Shown one piece after another: positions 1 through 8,813 of a DNA stretch of 64,000 bases (positions are counted from its first letter, which is position 1; every line of letters starts with the position of its first letter). This DNA comes from UTCFX2 sp963788145 (GTDB lineage Bacteria; Chloroflexota; Anaerolineae; Anaerolineales; UBA4823). Position numbers and translations under genes: made by a program. The notes beneath the pieces are model-generated. The model did not search any database, was not told the DNA's origin, and saw only the letters and a list, made by a program, of their open reading frames with translations. The stretch is from NCBI GenBank assembly GCA_963788145.1, contig CAWBFQ010000003.1, positions 62,001 through 126,000 of the forward strand, in the 5' to 3' direction.

Positions 1-167
1 CTGGGACAATCGAGATTTTCGTCTTCGGAAAGCGCTGCATCTAGCCGTTAGAAACGTTCTCCCTGAAAGGAGAAAGAGATCCCCGGCGCTTACACATTCT
101 CTCTGCTCTCAAATAATCCCCTACTTGTAAACGACTATTTTTCTCCCTTAAGGGAGCGGCATGATGA

Positions 168-503
168 TACGATGCGTTACAGGAATACATCAGACATCTT
201 CATAAAGTTGGTGTAGGTGGACACGATAAGGTTGCATCATCAATTGACGCCTACATATCCTATCTGAGAAGCGTCTCGAAAATACTGAATATGAACATCT
301 CACCTGCTACAGTCGCCAACGAAGAAGACCTTGAGGATATCTTCCAACGGCTTCATGGGAAGAGAGCTGACTAAGCAACTACCGTTCTGCTTTGCGCTAA
401 TACGCCTGATGGTTCAAGATATGGGTTTAGAGAACAAGTGGTCCGAACCAAGAACAGCTACAAAGAGAATGCTTTTTATTTGGGAGAAGTTGTACAGGGT
501 TAG
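168..503 (+). pseudogene. broken hypothetical gene remnant
   Basis: An open frame without a start codon runs from about 168 to a TAA at 372, and the same frame stays open again from 375 to a TAG at 501. The first part looks like genuine protein (helical, with a GGHDKVASSIDAYISYL stretch). Directly after the break a second frame reads SNYRSALR, and a third gives RLMVQDMGLENKW, which together look like a continuation disturbed by two small indels. I do not recognise the family. The lack of a start, the stops and the frame changes point to a decayed gene, possibly part of the mobile DNA suggested by the nearby tRNA remnant. Confidence 0.3.
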
Positions 504-889
504 ACAGGAATGATTGGAGAAGGGCTCAGGGGGTTATACGGGGGTATAGCAATCTCATCCTCCAACGATGATCACTTGAATTGAAATAGTTCCTACAGGA
601 AGAGATTTGATGATCGCACTATTCATAATACCCTCATGCCTACCGGTCTATCTTGACCTTATTCCGAACTCCGAAGAACAACACATTGGCTGAAGTCAAG
701 GAAAAAGCGACTGACTGTCGTCGTGACATCGGGGTGTGCTCTTCCCGGATGAGCTATTCGCGTTTAGTTTACTCAAATGAACAGGGTTGCAGATTGCCTT
801 TACTCCGGTATTATTTGTTGTATGTCGTGTGCAGATCGTGTGCAGATCCCAAATAAAAGCCTGTAAAACTTGGAGAGCTTGGATAGTTT
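504..889. other. gene-poor stretch, nothing recognisable
   Basis: No convincing reading frame, RNA or repeat array is visible. The only structure is a short tandem duplication of GTGTGCAGATC around 826-847. The open frames here are short, have no plausible ribosome-binding site and show no recognisable motifs. Confidence 0.4.
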
Positions 890-933
890 TACCGCCATAT
901 GTTGGACTCGATAAGATCTATACCGCCATATGT
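890..933 (+). repeat. pair of 13-bp direct repeats beside the tRNA remnant
   Basis: TACCGCCATATGT occurs at 890-902 and again at 921-933, 31 bp apart, immediately upstream of the tRNA-like segment. Related CTTGGA/CTTGG words flank them at 870-881 and 939-951. Repeats of this kind next to a tRNA end can be integrase arm-type sites of an integrated element, but no integrase is visible in the window, so this reading is inference. Confidence 0.35.
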
Positions 934-960
934 AGGGCTTGGAAAACTTGGACAAACGTT

Positions 961-1012
961 CCTTGTCTCTTACACAGAGGAGGTCGTAGGTTCGAGCCCT
1001 ATTCCGCCCACC
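961..1012 (+). tRNA. degenerate tRNA-Val(UAC), 3' part only
   Basis: The segment folds as the 3' two-thirds of a tRNA. An anticodon loop CTTACAC (969-975) carries anticodon TAC at 971-973. It is followed by AGAGG, variable loop AGGTC, and a T arm GTAGG-TTCGAGC-CCTAT (986-1002). The acceptor strand TCCGCCC (1003-1009), discriminator A and CC complete it, without the final A. The 5' side is abnormal: no GGGCGGA acceptor partner or D arm is present, although GGGC at 935 lies at the right distance for a 76-nt tRNA. The 5' anticodon stem has one G-G mismatch. This is best read as a tRNA remnant or an attachment-site copy of a tRNA 3' end, not a working tRNA. Confidence 0.6.
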
Positions 1013-1017
1013 TTTTT

Positions 1018-1040
1018 ACCCCCACCTGTGGGGGTTTTTT
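1018..1040 (+). terminator. rho-independent terminator after the tRNA remnant
   Basis: ACCCCCAC (1018-1025) pairs with GTGGGGGT (1028-1035) and is followed directly by a run of T to 1040. It sits eight bases after the tRNA-like 3' end, the usual place for a tRNA terminator. Confidence 0.75.
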
Positions 1041-1791
1041 CTAAATGGGTCTATTATTATTTGGACCGCCTCGTTTTGCAACCATGGATATGGTGAACAT
1101 CAATGTCCAGCGGGGTGGAGGGTTTGGTGTGCTCCAAACGACGAGAAGGGGTAATCACTGTGACGCAATGAAAGAGCATCATTGAAGCGGGTGTATGTCT
1201 TAGGTCGTGAAAACGAATGCTGTCGGTCCCATCCGGTAAAACTGCCCGGGTTCAGGAGGAACACGAAGCAATCATCCAGGCTTGGTGTGATTGGATTGAC
1301 CAAGTCTGTTCTATTGAATAAGCTTCAATTTTTTCTAGAAGCGATCGCATCAGTTCACAGGCAAAGTCAAGCAAATAGCCGCATCACACAGATAATAGCT
1401 ATGTTGTATTCGCCCAATTTTCATATCAGCAATTTGGCCAAGATTTCCTGCCAGTCTTCAAAAGAGGTATCTGCGGCTTGCCAATCATCGGATGAGCCGT
1501 TCGCCTGCCCGTTGTGATGGTATTCATCAGCGTGCTGGCAGGGGTCGTGATGGGCAATACCTGGCAGACTTTCTGGTCGTGCTGATTCTGAGCAGATTGA
1601 CAACCGTTGTGAGGAAGATCGTCGGAAGAATATTGCAGGGGAACTTAGCCGTAGAATAGATTGTATTAGAGGAATCACAGCCCGGTTTTATGGGTCAATT
1701 AATGGTAAATTGAATAATCAGGAGACAGCCAAAGACAGCGAGGTTGCCCCAACAGATCATTAGGATCGCAACAAAATATGGAGCAGAAGCA
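1041..1791. other. intergenic strip with possible membrane-gene debris
   Basis: No intact gene. Around 1499-1560 one frame reads a hydrophobic stretch (PVVMVFISVLAGVVMG) and from 1561 another frame reads LADFLVVLILSRLTTVV and ends at a TAG at 1657-1659. Together they resemble the end of a membrane protein broken by a frameshift. The stretch is too short to assign a family. The remaining open frames have no ribosome-binding site or recognisable motif. Confidence 0.3.
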
Positions 1792-2655
1792 ATGGGTAGT
1801 CAACAAGTTATCCGAGATTTTATGACCGAGCTTTACCATATCTGGATTACAGAGCGACCGAACCAACTGGCTGCGGCGCTTGCCTATTACAGCATGTTTT
1901 CATTTGCGCCGGTAATATTTATGGCTTATAGCATCGCAGGCATCTTTATCGATCAAATCTCGGCTGCCAACCGGATGTATGTGCGTCTTGAGAGTATCCT
2001 GGGCGCAGAAGTAACCACCTTAATCGAAGATTCTGTTTCTGCACTATCGCACACCACACGCGACGGGTCTTTCCTGATTTCCCTAGTCAGTCTGTTGGCG
2101 CTGCTCTTAGCTGCCTCCGGATTGTTCTACCAGCTCCAATTCGCGCTGAACAAAATCTGGCAGGCGCCTGCACCTCAAAAAAGCCAAACACTGGCCGTGA
2201 TCAGGCAGCGCCTTTTTTCGTTCTTGATGGTCGTTGGGCTTGGGCTGGTTTTGATCCTGGCAACATTCTTGAACCTAGTCACATCTTTTTTTGGGCAAAT
2301 CCTGGATGAATTCTTCGGACTTGGGATCCTACCGCCGACGCTGTCTCTGGCCGCAACCCTGGGTCTCTTCACGCTCGCCTTTGCGCTCATTTATAAGATC
2401 ATGCCGGACATACAGATTGCCTGGAAAGATGTCTGGTTGGGATCATTCATCACCGCTGCTTTGTTGATGATAGCCGCTTTCATCCTCGGATTTTTCCTCA
2501 GGATTGGCAGGATCGGGTCGGCGTTTGAGGCTGCGGGGGCTTTTGCAATCCTCCTTATAGGAATTTATTACTGCGCTCAAATTTTCCTTTTTGGCGCAGT
2601 ATTTATTCGGGTGTATGCGCATAGATTTGGATCGCTGCAGCCCACACCGGAGTGA
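1792..2655 (+). CDS. YihY/BrkB-family inner-membrane protein
   Basis: A 287-residue integral membrane protein of the YihY (virulence factor BrkB) family. The amphipathic N-terminus is followed by the family-typical LAAALAYYSMFSFAP segment (about residues 25-40). Five further hydrophobic helices follow, and the last (near IGIYYCAQIFLFGAVF) precedes a short charged tail. Length matches the family. I prefer the ATG at 1792 because GGAG at 1780 is well spaced from it; an upstream TTG at 1744 in the same frame lacks a properly placed ribosome-binding site. Biochemical role of the family is unsettled. It stands alone, about 80 bp before the glutaminase gene. Confidence 0.85.
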   Translation: MGSQQVIRDFMTELYHIWITERPNQLAAALAYYSMFSFAPVIFMAYSIAGIFIDQISAANRMYVRLESILGAEVTTLIEDSVSALSHTTRDGSFLISLVSLLALLLAASGLFYQLQFALNKIWQAPAPQKSQTLAVIRQRLFSFLMVVGLGLVLILATFLNLVTSFFGQILDEFFGLGILPPTLSLAATLGLFTLAFALIYKIMPDIQIAWKDVWLGSFITAALLMIAAFILGFFLRIGRIGSAFEAAGAFAILLIGIYYCAQIFLFGAVFIRVYAHRFGSLQPTPE

Positions 2656-2733
2656 AAACTTCCCCAATTTCTTTAAAAATTACAAGAATGGTAAAATTGA
2701 GATTACTCTCAATAGTGGGTCAGGAGCCGCAAA

Positions 2734-3738
2734 ATGAAAGAGCAAAACCAGACTGATCAGTCAATCAAACAAATTCCGATCTCAACCGGCCATTTGCCGC
2801 CCGCCGATTGCGTCCAGGCATTATTGGATTCCGCTTATGACCAGTTGAAATCCAACGATGAGGGTCAAAATGCCAGCTATTATCCGGCTCTTGCCAGGGT
2901 ACCCCGAGAGTTGTTCGGTATATGCATGGTCTCGACTGAAGGCGCAGTCTATTCTGCGGGCGACGCAGAGGTTCCTTTCACGATAATGAGCGTAGCCAAG
3001 CCGTTCGTGTTTGCCATGATCTGTCAGGCCATCGGCACGGAGGAAGCGCGCCAGAAGCTGGGCGTCAATGGCACCGGCTTGCCCTTCAACTCAGTCATGG
3101 CGATTGAATTGAATGCCGATCGGCTGACCAACCCGATGGTCAACTCTGGCGCAATCGCCGCAGCCAGCCTGGCTCCAGGAAAGACAGCGCAGGCAAAATG
3201 GCAATTCATTCATGAAGGCTTATCCCGTTTCGCCGGTCGTGAGCTTTCGCTGAACGAAGAGATCTACGCCTCAGCCTCGGTCTCAAACCACCGCAATCAG
3301 GCCATTGCCCAACTGCTCGAAGGTTTCGGACGGATCTACTTCGACCCGGCCGCGACGGTTGATGTGTACACCCGCCAGAGTTCACTGGATGTGACCGCCA
3401 GAGATTTGGCAGTGATGGCCGCCACCCTGGCCGACGGCGGGGTGAACCCAATTACCCAGGAGCAAGTGATTGACGCGATCCACTGTCCACGCGTGCTGGC
3501 GGTGATGGCCACCGCCGGCCTATATGAGACTTCCGGCGACTGGCTGTACGATATCGGGCTGCCAGGTAAGAGCGGCGTCGGCGGTGGGATCATCACAGTC
3601 GCCCCTGGAAAAGGCGGCTTGGCGGTTTTCTCTCCACCCCTGGATTCAGCCGGTAACAGCGTTCGAGGTCAACTCGCCACCAGGATCTTATCCCAGGGAT
3701 TGGGGTTGAATCTGTTTGCATCGAAGCCCGCTGGTTGA
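2734..3738 (+). CDS. glsA: glutaminase (GlsA family)
   Basis: Predicted to hydrolyse L-glutamine to glutamate and ammonia in the cytoplasm. The 334-residue protein has the serine-hydrolase (beta-lactamase-like) motifs of the family. SVAK (Ser86, Lys89) is the SxxK catalytic pair inside FTIMSVAKPF. NPMVNSGAI near 132 and the C-terminal GLPGKSGVGGGI loop, with a downstream FSPPLDSAGNSV segment, also fit. It is slightly longer than the usual 300-310 residues because of an N-terminal extension. AGGAG lies a few bases before the ATG. No operon partner; a 360-bp gap follows. Confidence 0.9.
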   Translation: MKEQNQTDQSIKQIPISTGHLPPADCVQALLDSAYDQLKSNDEGQNASYYPALARVPRELFGICMVSTEGAVYSAGDAEVPFTIMSVAKPFVFAMICQAIGTEEARQKLGVNGTGLPFNSVMAIELNADRLTNPMVNSGAIAAASLAPGKTAQAKWQFIHEGLSRFAGRELSLNEEIYASASVSNHRNQAIAQLLEGFGRIYFDPAATVDVYTRQSSLDVTARDLAVMAATLADGGVNPITQEQVIDAIHCPRVLAVMATAGLYETSGDWLYDIGLPGKSGVGGGIITVAPGKGGLAVFSPPLDSAGNSVRGQLATRILSQGLGLNLFASKPAG

Positions 3739-4098
3739 GCTCGATTTCTAATGCATGTGGTGGGTTAATAATCGATAAAATTATACATAAAATGTTAGTT
3801 TATGATAAGATGTATCCGATAAATCCTAATACCACGAAATAACAGTTCAATAATGCCTAGCGACCAATCCGTTATGTACATGTCAGGGTGTGAAGTAGGG
3901 TAGAAAGGGATCGCTGAGGCTCGATTAACATCAAATTAAGGGTTTATTACTTGCTGGATTGGGTAGATGAGAAGGAAAGGAAAATATTATCCAACGCCAC
4001 CGAGATAACCTGCTTGCCTTAAGATCAGGATGAATGAATTTTAAACTTCTTGTCTTGATTGAAGATCAACTTTAAATAAACTGGGAGAACAAACCATT
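3739..4098. other. AT-rich intergenic region
   Basis: No gene or RNA is recognisable. The stretch is noticeably AT-rich from 3765 to 3850 and just before the following start codon, as expected for a promoter region of the downstream transporter gene. I could not pick out a convincing -35/-10 pair. Confidence 0.4.
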
Positions 4099-5724
4099 AT
4101 GGCTGATAATTCCAACACTGCCGGAAGCGCGAAGGATTCAATCCGAGCGCCCTGGCTGCCAATGATGATCATTGCATTAGCCCAGATCCAGATGGCATTC
4201 AACGTCAGCGCGCTGCCGGTATCCATCGGGGGAATCGTAGAGGAATTTGACACTTCGCCTAGCAGCGTGGGAACCGCCCTCGTCGTATACTCGCTCGCCG
4301 TCGCCGGTTTCGTCATGCTCGGTGCAAAGATTGGCAAGTTGATCGGCTCCAGGAACGCCTTCCAGGTGGGCGTGGTCCTGCATGGGCTGTCGATGGCTGG
4401 AATGGCTCTCAGCACGGGCGTGCCGATGATGTTGCAGATGCAAGCCCTTTCGGGACTGGCTGCCGCCGCGTTGGTGCCTTCTTTGGTTGTCATGATCGCT
4501 ACCCATTATAGAGGGCGCCAACAATCTCAAGCTTTAGGCTTATTGGGCGCCGCTCAAGCCATCGCCGGCGTGCTGGCTTTTATGGTGGTTGGCGTGGTCG
4601 GAACTCTGGTCGGCTGGCGTCCTGCCTTTGGTCTGATCGTCATCATCGCCGCGATCGTACTTCTACTCAGCTTCCGCCTGAAGACGGTTAAACCCGACAA
4701 AGCGGTAAGAATTGACTGGATTGGCGCTCTGCTCGCCGCCCTGGCCATCATCCTGATCAGTCTGGGCTTCAATAACATCACCGCCTGGGGCTTGTTGATG
4801 GCTACGCCGGATGCGCCAGTGAACGTTCTGGGCATGTCGCTATCCCCGATCATGATCGTGGCTGGTATCGTTTTGGGTCAGGGCTTTTTCGCCTGGTCCA
4901 GGAGGCGAGAAGAGAATAAGAAGAAAGCATTGATTGCACTCGAGGTGCTGGATACGGCGGAGGAAAAGGCAGCCACATATTCATTATTTATCATTGCCGC
5001 GCTTGGCCCGGCGATCAATTTTTTGATCCCGCTCTATATTCAGATCGTCCAGGGGCGCACCAGCCTGCAAACTTCGGTGGCGGTCATCCCTTATTCGCTC
5101 GCCATCTTCGCTGGCGCCGCGCTGATAGTAAGGTTGTTCGATCGGGCGAACCCGCGCCAGATTGGCCGGATTGGCTTCGTCATTGTAGCTGTTGGTTTGG
5201 TGTTTCTGGCTTTCACCATCCGAAACGACTGGGGAACACCTCTTGTGATCTTCAGCCTGATTGTGGTTGGGTTGGGGGAAGGCTCGTTGTTGACCCTAGT
5301 CTTCAATGTCCTGGTTTCAGCTTCGCCGAAGGAGTTGGCTGGCGACGTCGGCGCATTGCGCGGCACGACGAACAATCTTGCTACAGGGTTGGGCACAGCG
5401 ATTGCCGCCGTCATTTCGGTCAGCTTGCTCAGCACGATTGTGATGAACAGCCTGATCAATAACCCGACCATCCCGTATGAAGTGATTGAGGAACAAGTCA
5501 ATCTAGATAATATCGATTTTGTCAGCAACGATCAGTTAGATGAGGTGCTGGAAGAGACCGATCTCACTCCGCAGCAAGAGGCTCAGGCTGTTGAGATCAA
5601 TATCGAGGCGCGCGTTCGGGCGCTAAAGATCTCATTCTTGTTATTAGCCTGTATCGCGGTGCTGGCGATTATTCCAGCCGGAAAATTGCCGGACTATATT
5701 CCCACTGAAATACCAAACAGATAA
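4099..5724 (+). CDS. MFS transporter, DHA2-like (14-helix)
   Basis: A 541-residue major facilitator superfamily protein. The first helix (LPMMIIALAQIQMAFNVSAL) and a helix 2-3 loop with LGAKIGKLIGSRNAF resemble the DHA2 drug:proton antiporter type. About 14 hydrophobic segments are visible, with a charged linker around 270-295 (SRRREENKKKAL). A soluble loop rich in Glu/Asp precedes the final helix (about 455-515). Substrate cannot be told from sequence; export of drugs, peptides or amino acids is possible. A GGGAG ribosome-binding site precedes the ATG. It heads a same-strand run with an M20 dipeptidase, PepA and an AbgT-family carrier, which suggests a link to peptide metabolism. Confidence 0.8.
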   Translation: MADNSNTAGSAKDSIRAPWLPMMIIALAQIQMAFNVSALPVSIGGIVEEFDTSPSSVGTALVVYSLAVAGFVMLGAKIGKLIGSRNAFQVGVVLHGLSMAGMALSTGVPMMLQMQALSGLAAAALVPSLVVMIATHYRGRQQSQALGLLGAAQAIAGVLAFMVVGVVGTLVGWRPAFGLIVIIAAIVLLLSFRLKTVKPDKAVRIDWIGALLAALAIILISLGFNNITAWGLLMATPDAPVNVLGMSLSPIMIVAGIVLGQGFFAWSRRREENKKKALIALEVLDTAEEKAATYSLFIIAALGPAINFLIPLYIQIVQGRTSLQTSVAVIPYSLAIFAGAALIVRLFDRANPRQIGRIGFVIVAVGLVFLAFTIRNDWGTPLVIFSLIVVGLGEGSLLTLVFNVLVSASPKELAGDVGALRGTTNNLATGLGTAIAAVISVSLLSTIVMNSLINNPTIPYEVIEEQVNLDNIDFVSNDQLDEVLEETDLTPQQEAQAVEINIEARVRALKISFLLLACIAVLAIIPAGKLPDYIPTEIPNR

Positions 5725-5814
5725 ATATCGTCGTCAGGGTCGGGTAGAAATATCGGACCCTTTCTGTTGGATAGAGAAAAAGCAGGATAACAGACAAAAG
5801 GAAGGATGGATCTC

Positions 5815-7206
5815 ATGACATCAATCAGCAATTCGGCCCGTCAATATTCACGCGCTCAGGCGGAACGATTTCAGCAGGAATTATTCGAAATGCTGCGCAT
5901 CCCCAGCCTCAGCGCCGACCCGGCTTACGCCAGCGAACAAAAACGCATGGCTGAATGGCTGGCAGACCATATGCGCAGTCTGGGTATCGAAAACGCCCAG
6001 ACCATGCCCACTGCCGGCCCCCCGGTCGTCTATGGCGAGTGGCTGGGCGCCGGCCCAGACAAACCTACCGTGCTCGTCTACGGTCATTACGATGTTGTCC
6101 CCGCTGCCCTGGAAGATGGCTGGGACACGCCGCCATTTGAGCCGGTCGAGAAGGACGGGAAGATCTACGCCCGCGGCGCTACCGATAATAAAGGACAATT
6201 ATTCATCCACATCAAAGCGCTGGAGTCGTATTTGAAAACCAACGGCAGCGCGCCGGTCAATCTCAAGATCCTGTTCGAGGGGGAGGAAGAGATCTCATCG
6301 CCTAACCTGACGCCCTTTATCAAGGAACACCTTGACCTGCTAAAGGCCGACGTATGCGTGATCAGCGACACCTCCATGCGCGCAATTGAAGAGCCGGCCA
6401 TCACCCACAGCCTGCGGGGCATGACTTATATTGAGATCGAAGTCGAAGGGCCGAAGGAAGATCTGCACAGCGGGCTATGGGGCGGAGCAGCGCATAATCC
6501 CGCCCTGGCGTTAGTTGAAATGCTCGGCAAGCTCTACAATCCCGACAACACCATCGCCGTACCGGGATTCTATGACGATGTCGTCTCGCTGACCGAGGCG
6601 GAGCGAGAAATGATCGCCAAAACTGCATTGAGCGAGGAGCAGTATCAAGCGACGACGGGCGTCCCGGCAACCTGGGGCGATGCCAGGTACACCATCCGCG
6701 AGCGTATCTCTGCCCGCCCGACGCTGGATATCAACGGTATTTGGAGTGGTTGGACCGGTCCTGGTCCTAAGACGATTATCCCCCAGAAAGCAGGCGCGAA
6801 GCTCAGCTCTCGCCTGGTCGGCAACCAGGATCCTGACAAAATATATGCCCTGCTGAAGAATTTTATTGAATCCATCGCGCCGAAGACGGTGAAAGTTCGT
6901 GTCAGCTTGTTGACGAAAGGCATGCCCGCCCTCATCCCATTCGATTTACCCGAAATGCAGGCTGCTTCTCGCGCCTATGAAAAAGCCTGGGGTCACGCGC
7001 CGGTTTTCACCCGTGGCGGCGGCAGCATACCGGTTGTGGCTGACATTGCGAATTTGCTGAAAATCCCGGTTGTCATGATGGGTTACGGGCTGGATAGCGA
7101 CGGCTTGCATTCCCCCAATGAGCATTACAGCATCGAGATGTTCCAGCGCGGCATCGAAACCGCGATTGTCTACCTCGATGAATTGGCTCAAATGGAGCGT
7201 GATTAG
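5815..7206 (+). CDS. M20-family metallodipeptidase
   Basis: Predicted cytoplasmic zinc peptidase cleaving dipeptides or small peptides (M20A, cytosolic non-specific dipeptidase/CNDP type). Metal-binding motifs are complete: YGHYDVVP (His91, Asp93), ARGATDNKGQ (Asp124), EGEEEISS (Glu157-159), the SLRGMTYIEIEVEGP lid-domain entry with DLHSGLWGG, and a final LHSPNEH (His ligand). Length of about 463 residues is normal. ATG codons lie at 5806 and 5815. The AGGAAGG at 5799-5805 touches the first but is spaced nine bases from the second, so I chose 5815. It lies between the MFS gene and pepA. Confidence 0.88.
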   Translation: MTSISNSARQYSRAQAERFQQELFEMLRIPSLSADPAYASEQKRMAEWLADHMRSLGIENAQTMPTAGPPVVYGEWLGAGPDKPTVLVYGHYDVVPAALEDGWDTPPFEPVEKDGKIYARGATDNKGQLFIHIKALESYLKTNGSAPVNLKILFEGEEEISSPNLTPFIKEHLDLLKADVCVISDTSMRAIEEPAITHSLRGMTYIEIEVEGPKEDLHSGLWGGAAHNPALALVEMLGKLYNPDNTIAVPGFYDDVVSLTEAEREMIAKTALSEEQYQATTGVPATWGDARYTIRERISARPTLDINGIWSGWTGPGPKTIIPQKAGAKLSSRLVGNQDPDKIYALLKNFIESIAPKTVKVRVSLLTKGMPALIPFDLPEMQAASRAYEKAWGHAPVFTRGGGSIPVVADIANLLKIPVVMMGYGLDSDGLHSPNEHYSIEMFQRGIETAIVYLDELAQMERD

Positions 7207-7266
7207 CTGATTATTGTATCAATGCGAATATCCAATAGCGATTATTCTAAGGACTAGGAGGAGTAA

Positions 7267-8721
7267 ATGGAAATTATTGTCAAAACTGGTAGTTTATTGC
7301 GGGAACCATCTGATCTCGCGATGCTAGCCTGCTTCGAGGATGTACCATTGCCGTCTGAAGTGGCCAGTCTGCTCGAACTTGAAGATTTTCTCGGCAAAGC
7401 CAATCAGACTCTGCTGCTCTACCCGCGCGGCTCTGTTGCCCCACGCCGGCTGTTGCTGGTCGGCTTGGGTAAGCGCGCCGCGGTGAGCACAGAGGGAATA
7501 CGAAGAGCAAGCGCCACTGCCATTCATCAGGCGCGCAAACTGCTCATCCCTGCGGTTACCATCGCAGTCAATGGCGATGTGCCATTGGAGCCTGAAGAGA
7601 CTGCCCAGGCATTTGCAGAAGGGATTGAGCTGGGCGCATATCGCTACTGGCACTATCGCACCGGGTTGCCAACCGAGGAAACCTTCCTGGTTGAGCATGC
7701 GACCGTGTTCAGCCCAACCGAGGATCGGACCCGAGCCGGGATTGCAGTAGGCCAGAAAATTGCCCGAGGCGTGGTCTTCGCTCGCGATCTAGTCAATACG
7801 CCTGGCTACGCTAAAACTCCTGAAGATCTCGGGAATGAAGCTATTGCTCTTTGCAAGCGCCTGGGTCTGGCGGTCACAGTGCTCGACAAAGCGCAACTGA
7901 CCGAACAGGGTTTTGGCGGGATTTTGGCGGTCGGCAAAGGCTCGGCGAACGATCCCCGCTTCATTGTGATGGAATATGGCCAGGCAAAAGAGGGCACGCC
8001 CACCATCTGCCTGGTCGGTAAAGGATTGACCTTTGACTCTGGCGGTCTATCGCTTAAACCCGCTGAGGCGATGGAGACCATGAAGTCCGATATGGGCGGT
8101 TCAGCCTCAGTATTTGGCGCGATGCAAGCCGTCGCCGAGCTTAAGCTGCCGCTGCACGTGGTTGGGATCGTTTCATCTGCCGAGAACATGCCCAGCTCGA
8201 ACGCCTACCGGCCGGGCGACATTGTCACGACTTTGAGCGGCAAGACGATCGAGATTCTCAACACCGATGCCGAAGGCCGGGTGATCCTCTCCGATGGGTT
8301 GTTCTATGCCCAGCGCTATCACCCGGATGCGATCATCGAGATTTCGACCCTCACCGGGGCGATCATCATCGCCCTCGGCCCGCACGCCACCGGCCTGATG
8401 GCCACAGACCAGAAGCTGGCTGATAAGCTCATCCGGGCAGGTGAAATCAGCGCCGAGAGGGTCTGGCAATTACCTCTCTGGGATGAATACCATGCGATGG
8501 TCCAGAGCCAAATCGCGGATTTGAAGAACCTGGCCGGGCGCGCGGCTGGTTCGATCACTGCCGGGGCTTTCCTGGCGGCTTTCGTGGGCGATTATCCCTT
8601 CGCACATCTCGACATCGCTGGTACAGCCTGGGTAGACCGACCAGCCAAGCCTTACGACACGTTCGGCGGGACCGGTGTAGGAGTACGCCTGCTTGCTGAA
8701 TTTCTCAGGGAATATAACTAA
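7267..8721 (+). CDS. pepA: leucyl aminopeptidase, M17 family
   Basis: Cytosolic aminopeptidase removing N-terminal residues from peptides, normally a hexamer with two metals per subunit. The N-terminal macro-like domain covers about residues 1-160. The catalytic domain shows GKGLTFDSGGLSLKP (metal Lys and Asp), MKSDMGGSA (metal Asp), the family signature NTDAEGRVILSDGL, and HLDIAGTAW near the end. All expected catalytic and metal residues are visible. Length of 484 is standard. GGAGGAG lies immediately upstream of the ATG. It follows the M20 dipeptidase and precedes an AbgT-family transporter, consistent with a peptide-salvage operon. Confidence 0.93.
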   Translation: MEIIVKTGSLLREPSDLAMLACFEDVPLPSEVASLLELEDFLGKANQTLLLYPRGSVAPRRLLLVGLGKRAAVSTEGIRRASATAIHQARKLLIPAVTIAVNGDVPLEPEETAQAFAEGIELGAYRYWHYRTGLPTEETFLVEHATVFSPTEDRTRAGIAVGQKIARGVVFARDLVNTPGYAKTPEDLGNEAIALCKRLGLAVTVLDKAQLTEQGFGGILAVGKGSANDPRFIVMEYGQAKEGTPTICLVGKGLTFDSGGLSLKPAEAMETMKSDMGGSASVFGAMQAVAELKLPLHVVGIVSSAENMPSSNAYRPGDIVTTLSGKTIEILNTDAEGRVILSDGLFYAQRYHPDAIIEISTLTGAIIIALGPHATGLMATDQKLADKLIRAGEISAERVWQLPLWDEYHAMVQSQIADLKNLAGRAAGSITAGAFLAAFVGDYPFAHLDIAGTAWVDRPAKPYDTFGGTGVGVRLLAEFLREYN

Positions 8722-8762
8722 TCATTGACTACCAGATTCTTCATTAAATATTGGAGGTTACA

Positions 8763-8813
8763 ATGACCGCGAAGCCTAAAGCCGATGCCAGGGAAACTAT
8801 CATTCATGGATAA
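8763..8813 (+). other. short upstream reading frame overlapping the AbgT start
   Basis: An ATG at 8763 follows an excellent ribosome-binding site (TTGGAGGTTACA) and opens a 16-codon frame, MTAKPKADARETIIHG, that stops at 8811-8813. It overlaps the AbgT-family frame, which is shifted and has its first ATG at 8785 without its own ribosome-binding site. Either this is a coupled leader, or a one-base indel near 8785-8790 has cut off the true N-terminus of the transporter, which would then begin MTAKPKA. I favour the indel given how common such breaks are further along. Confidence 0.4.

Noticed and set aside
890..933. CRISPR array start
   Set aside because: Only two 13-bp repeats with 18 bp between them, no further units and no cas genes anywhere in the window.
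1182..1517. 111-residue plus-strand frame and overlapping minus-strand frame 1421-1678
   Set aside because: No ribosome-binding site, no motif, low-complexity composition; likely chance.
1499..1659. Hydrophobic pieces resembling the end of a transporter
   Set aside because: Two short frames need a frameshift and have no upstream part. Kept only as a note in the intergenic entry, not as a gene.
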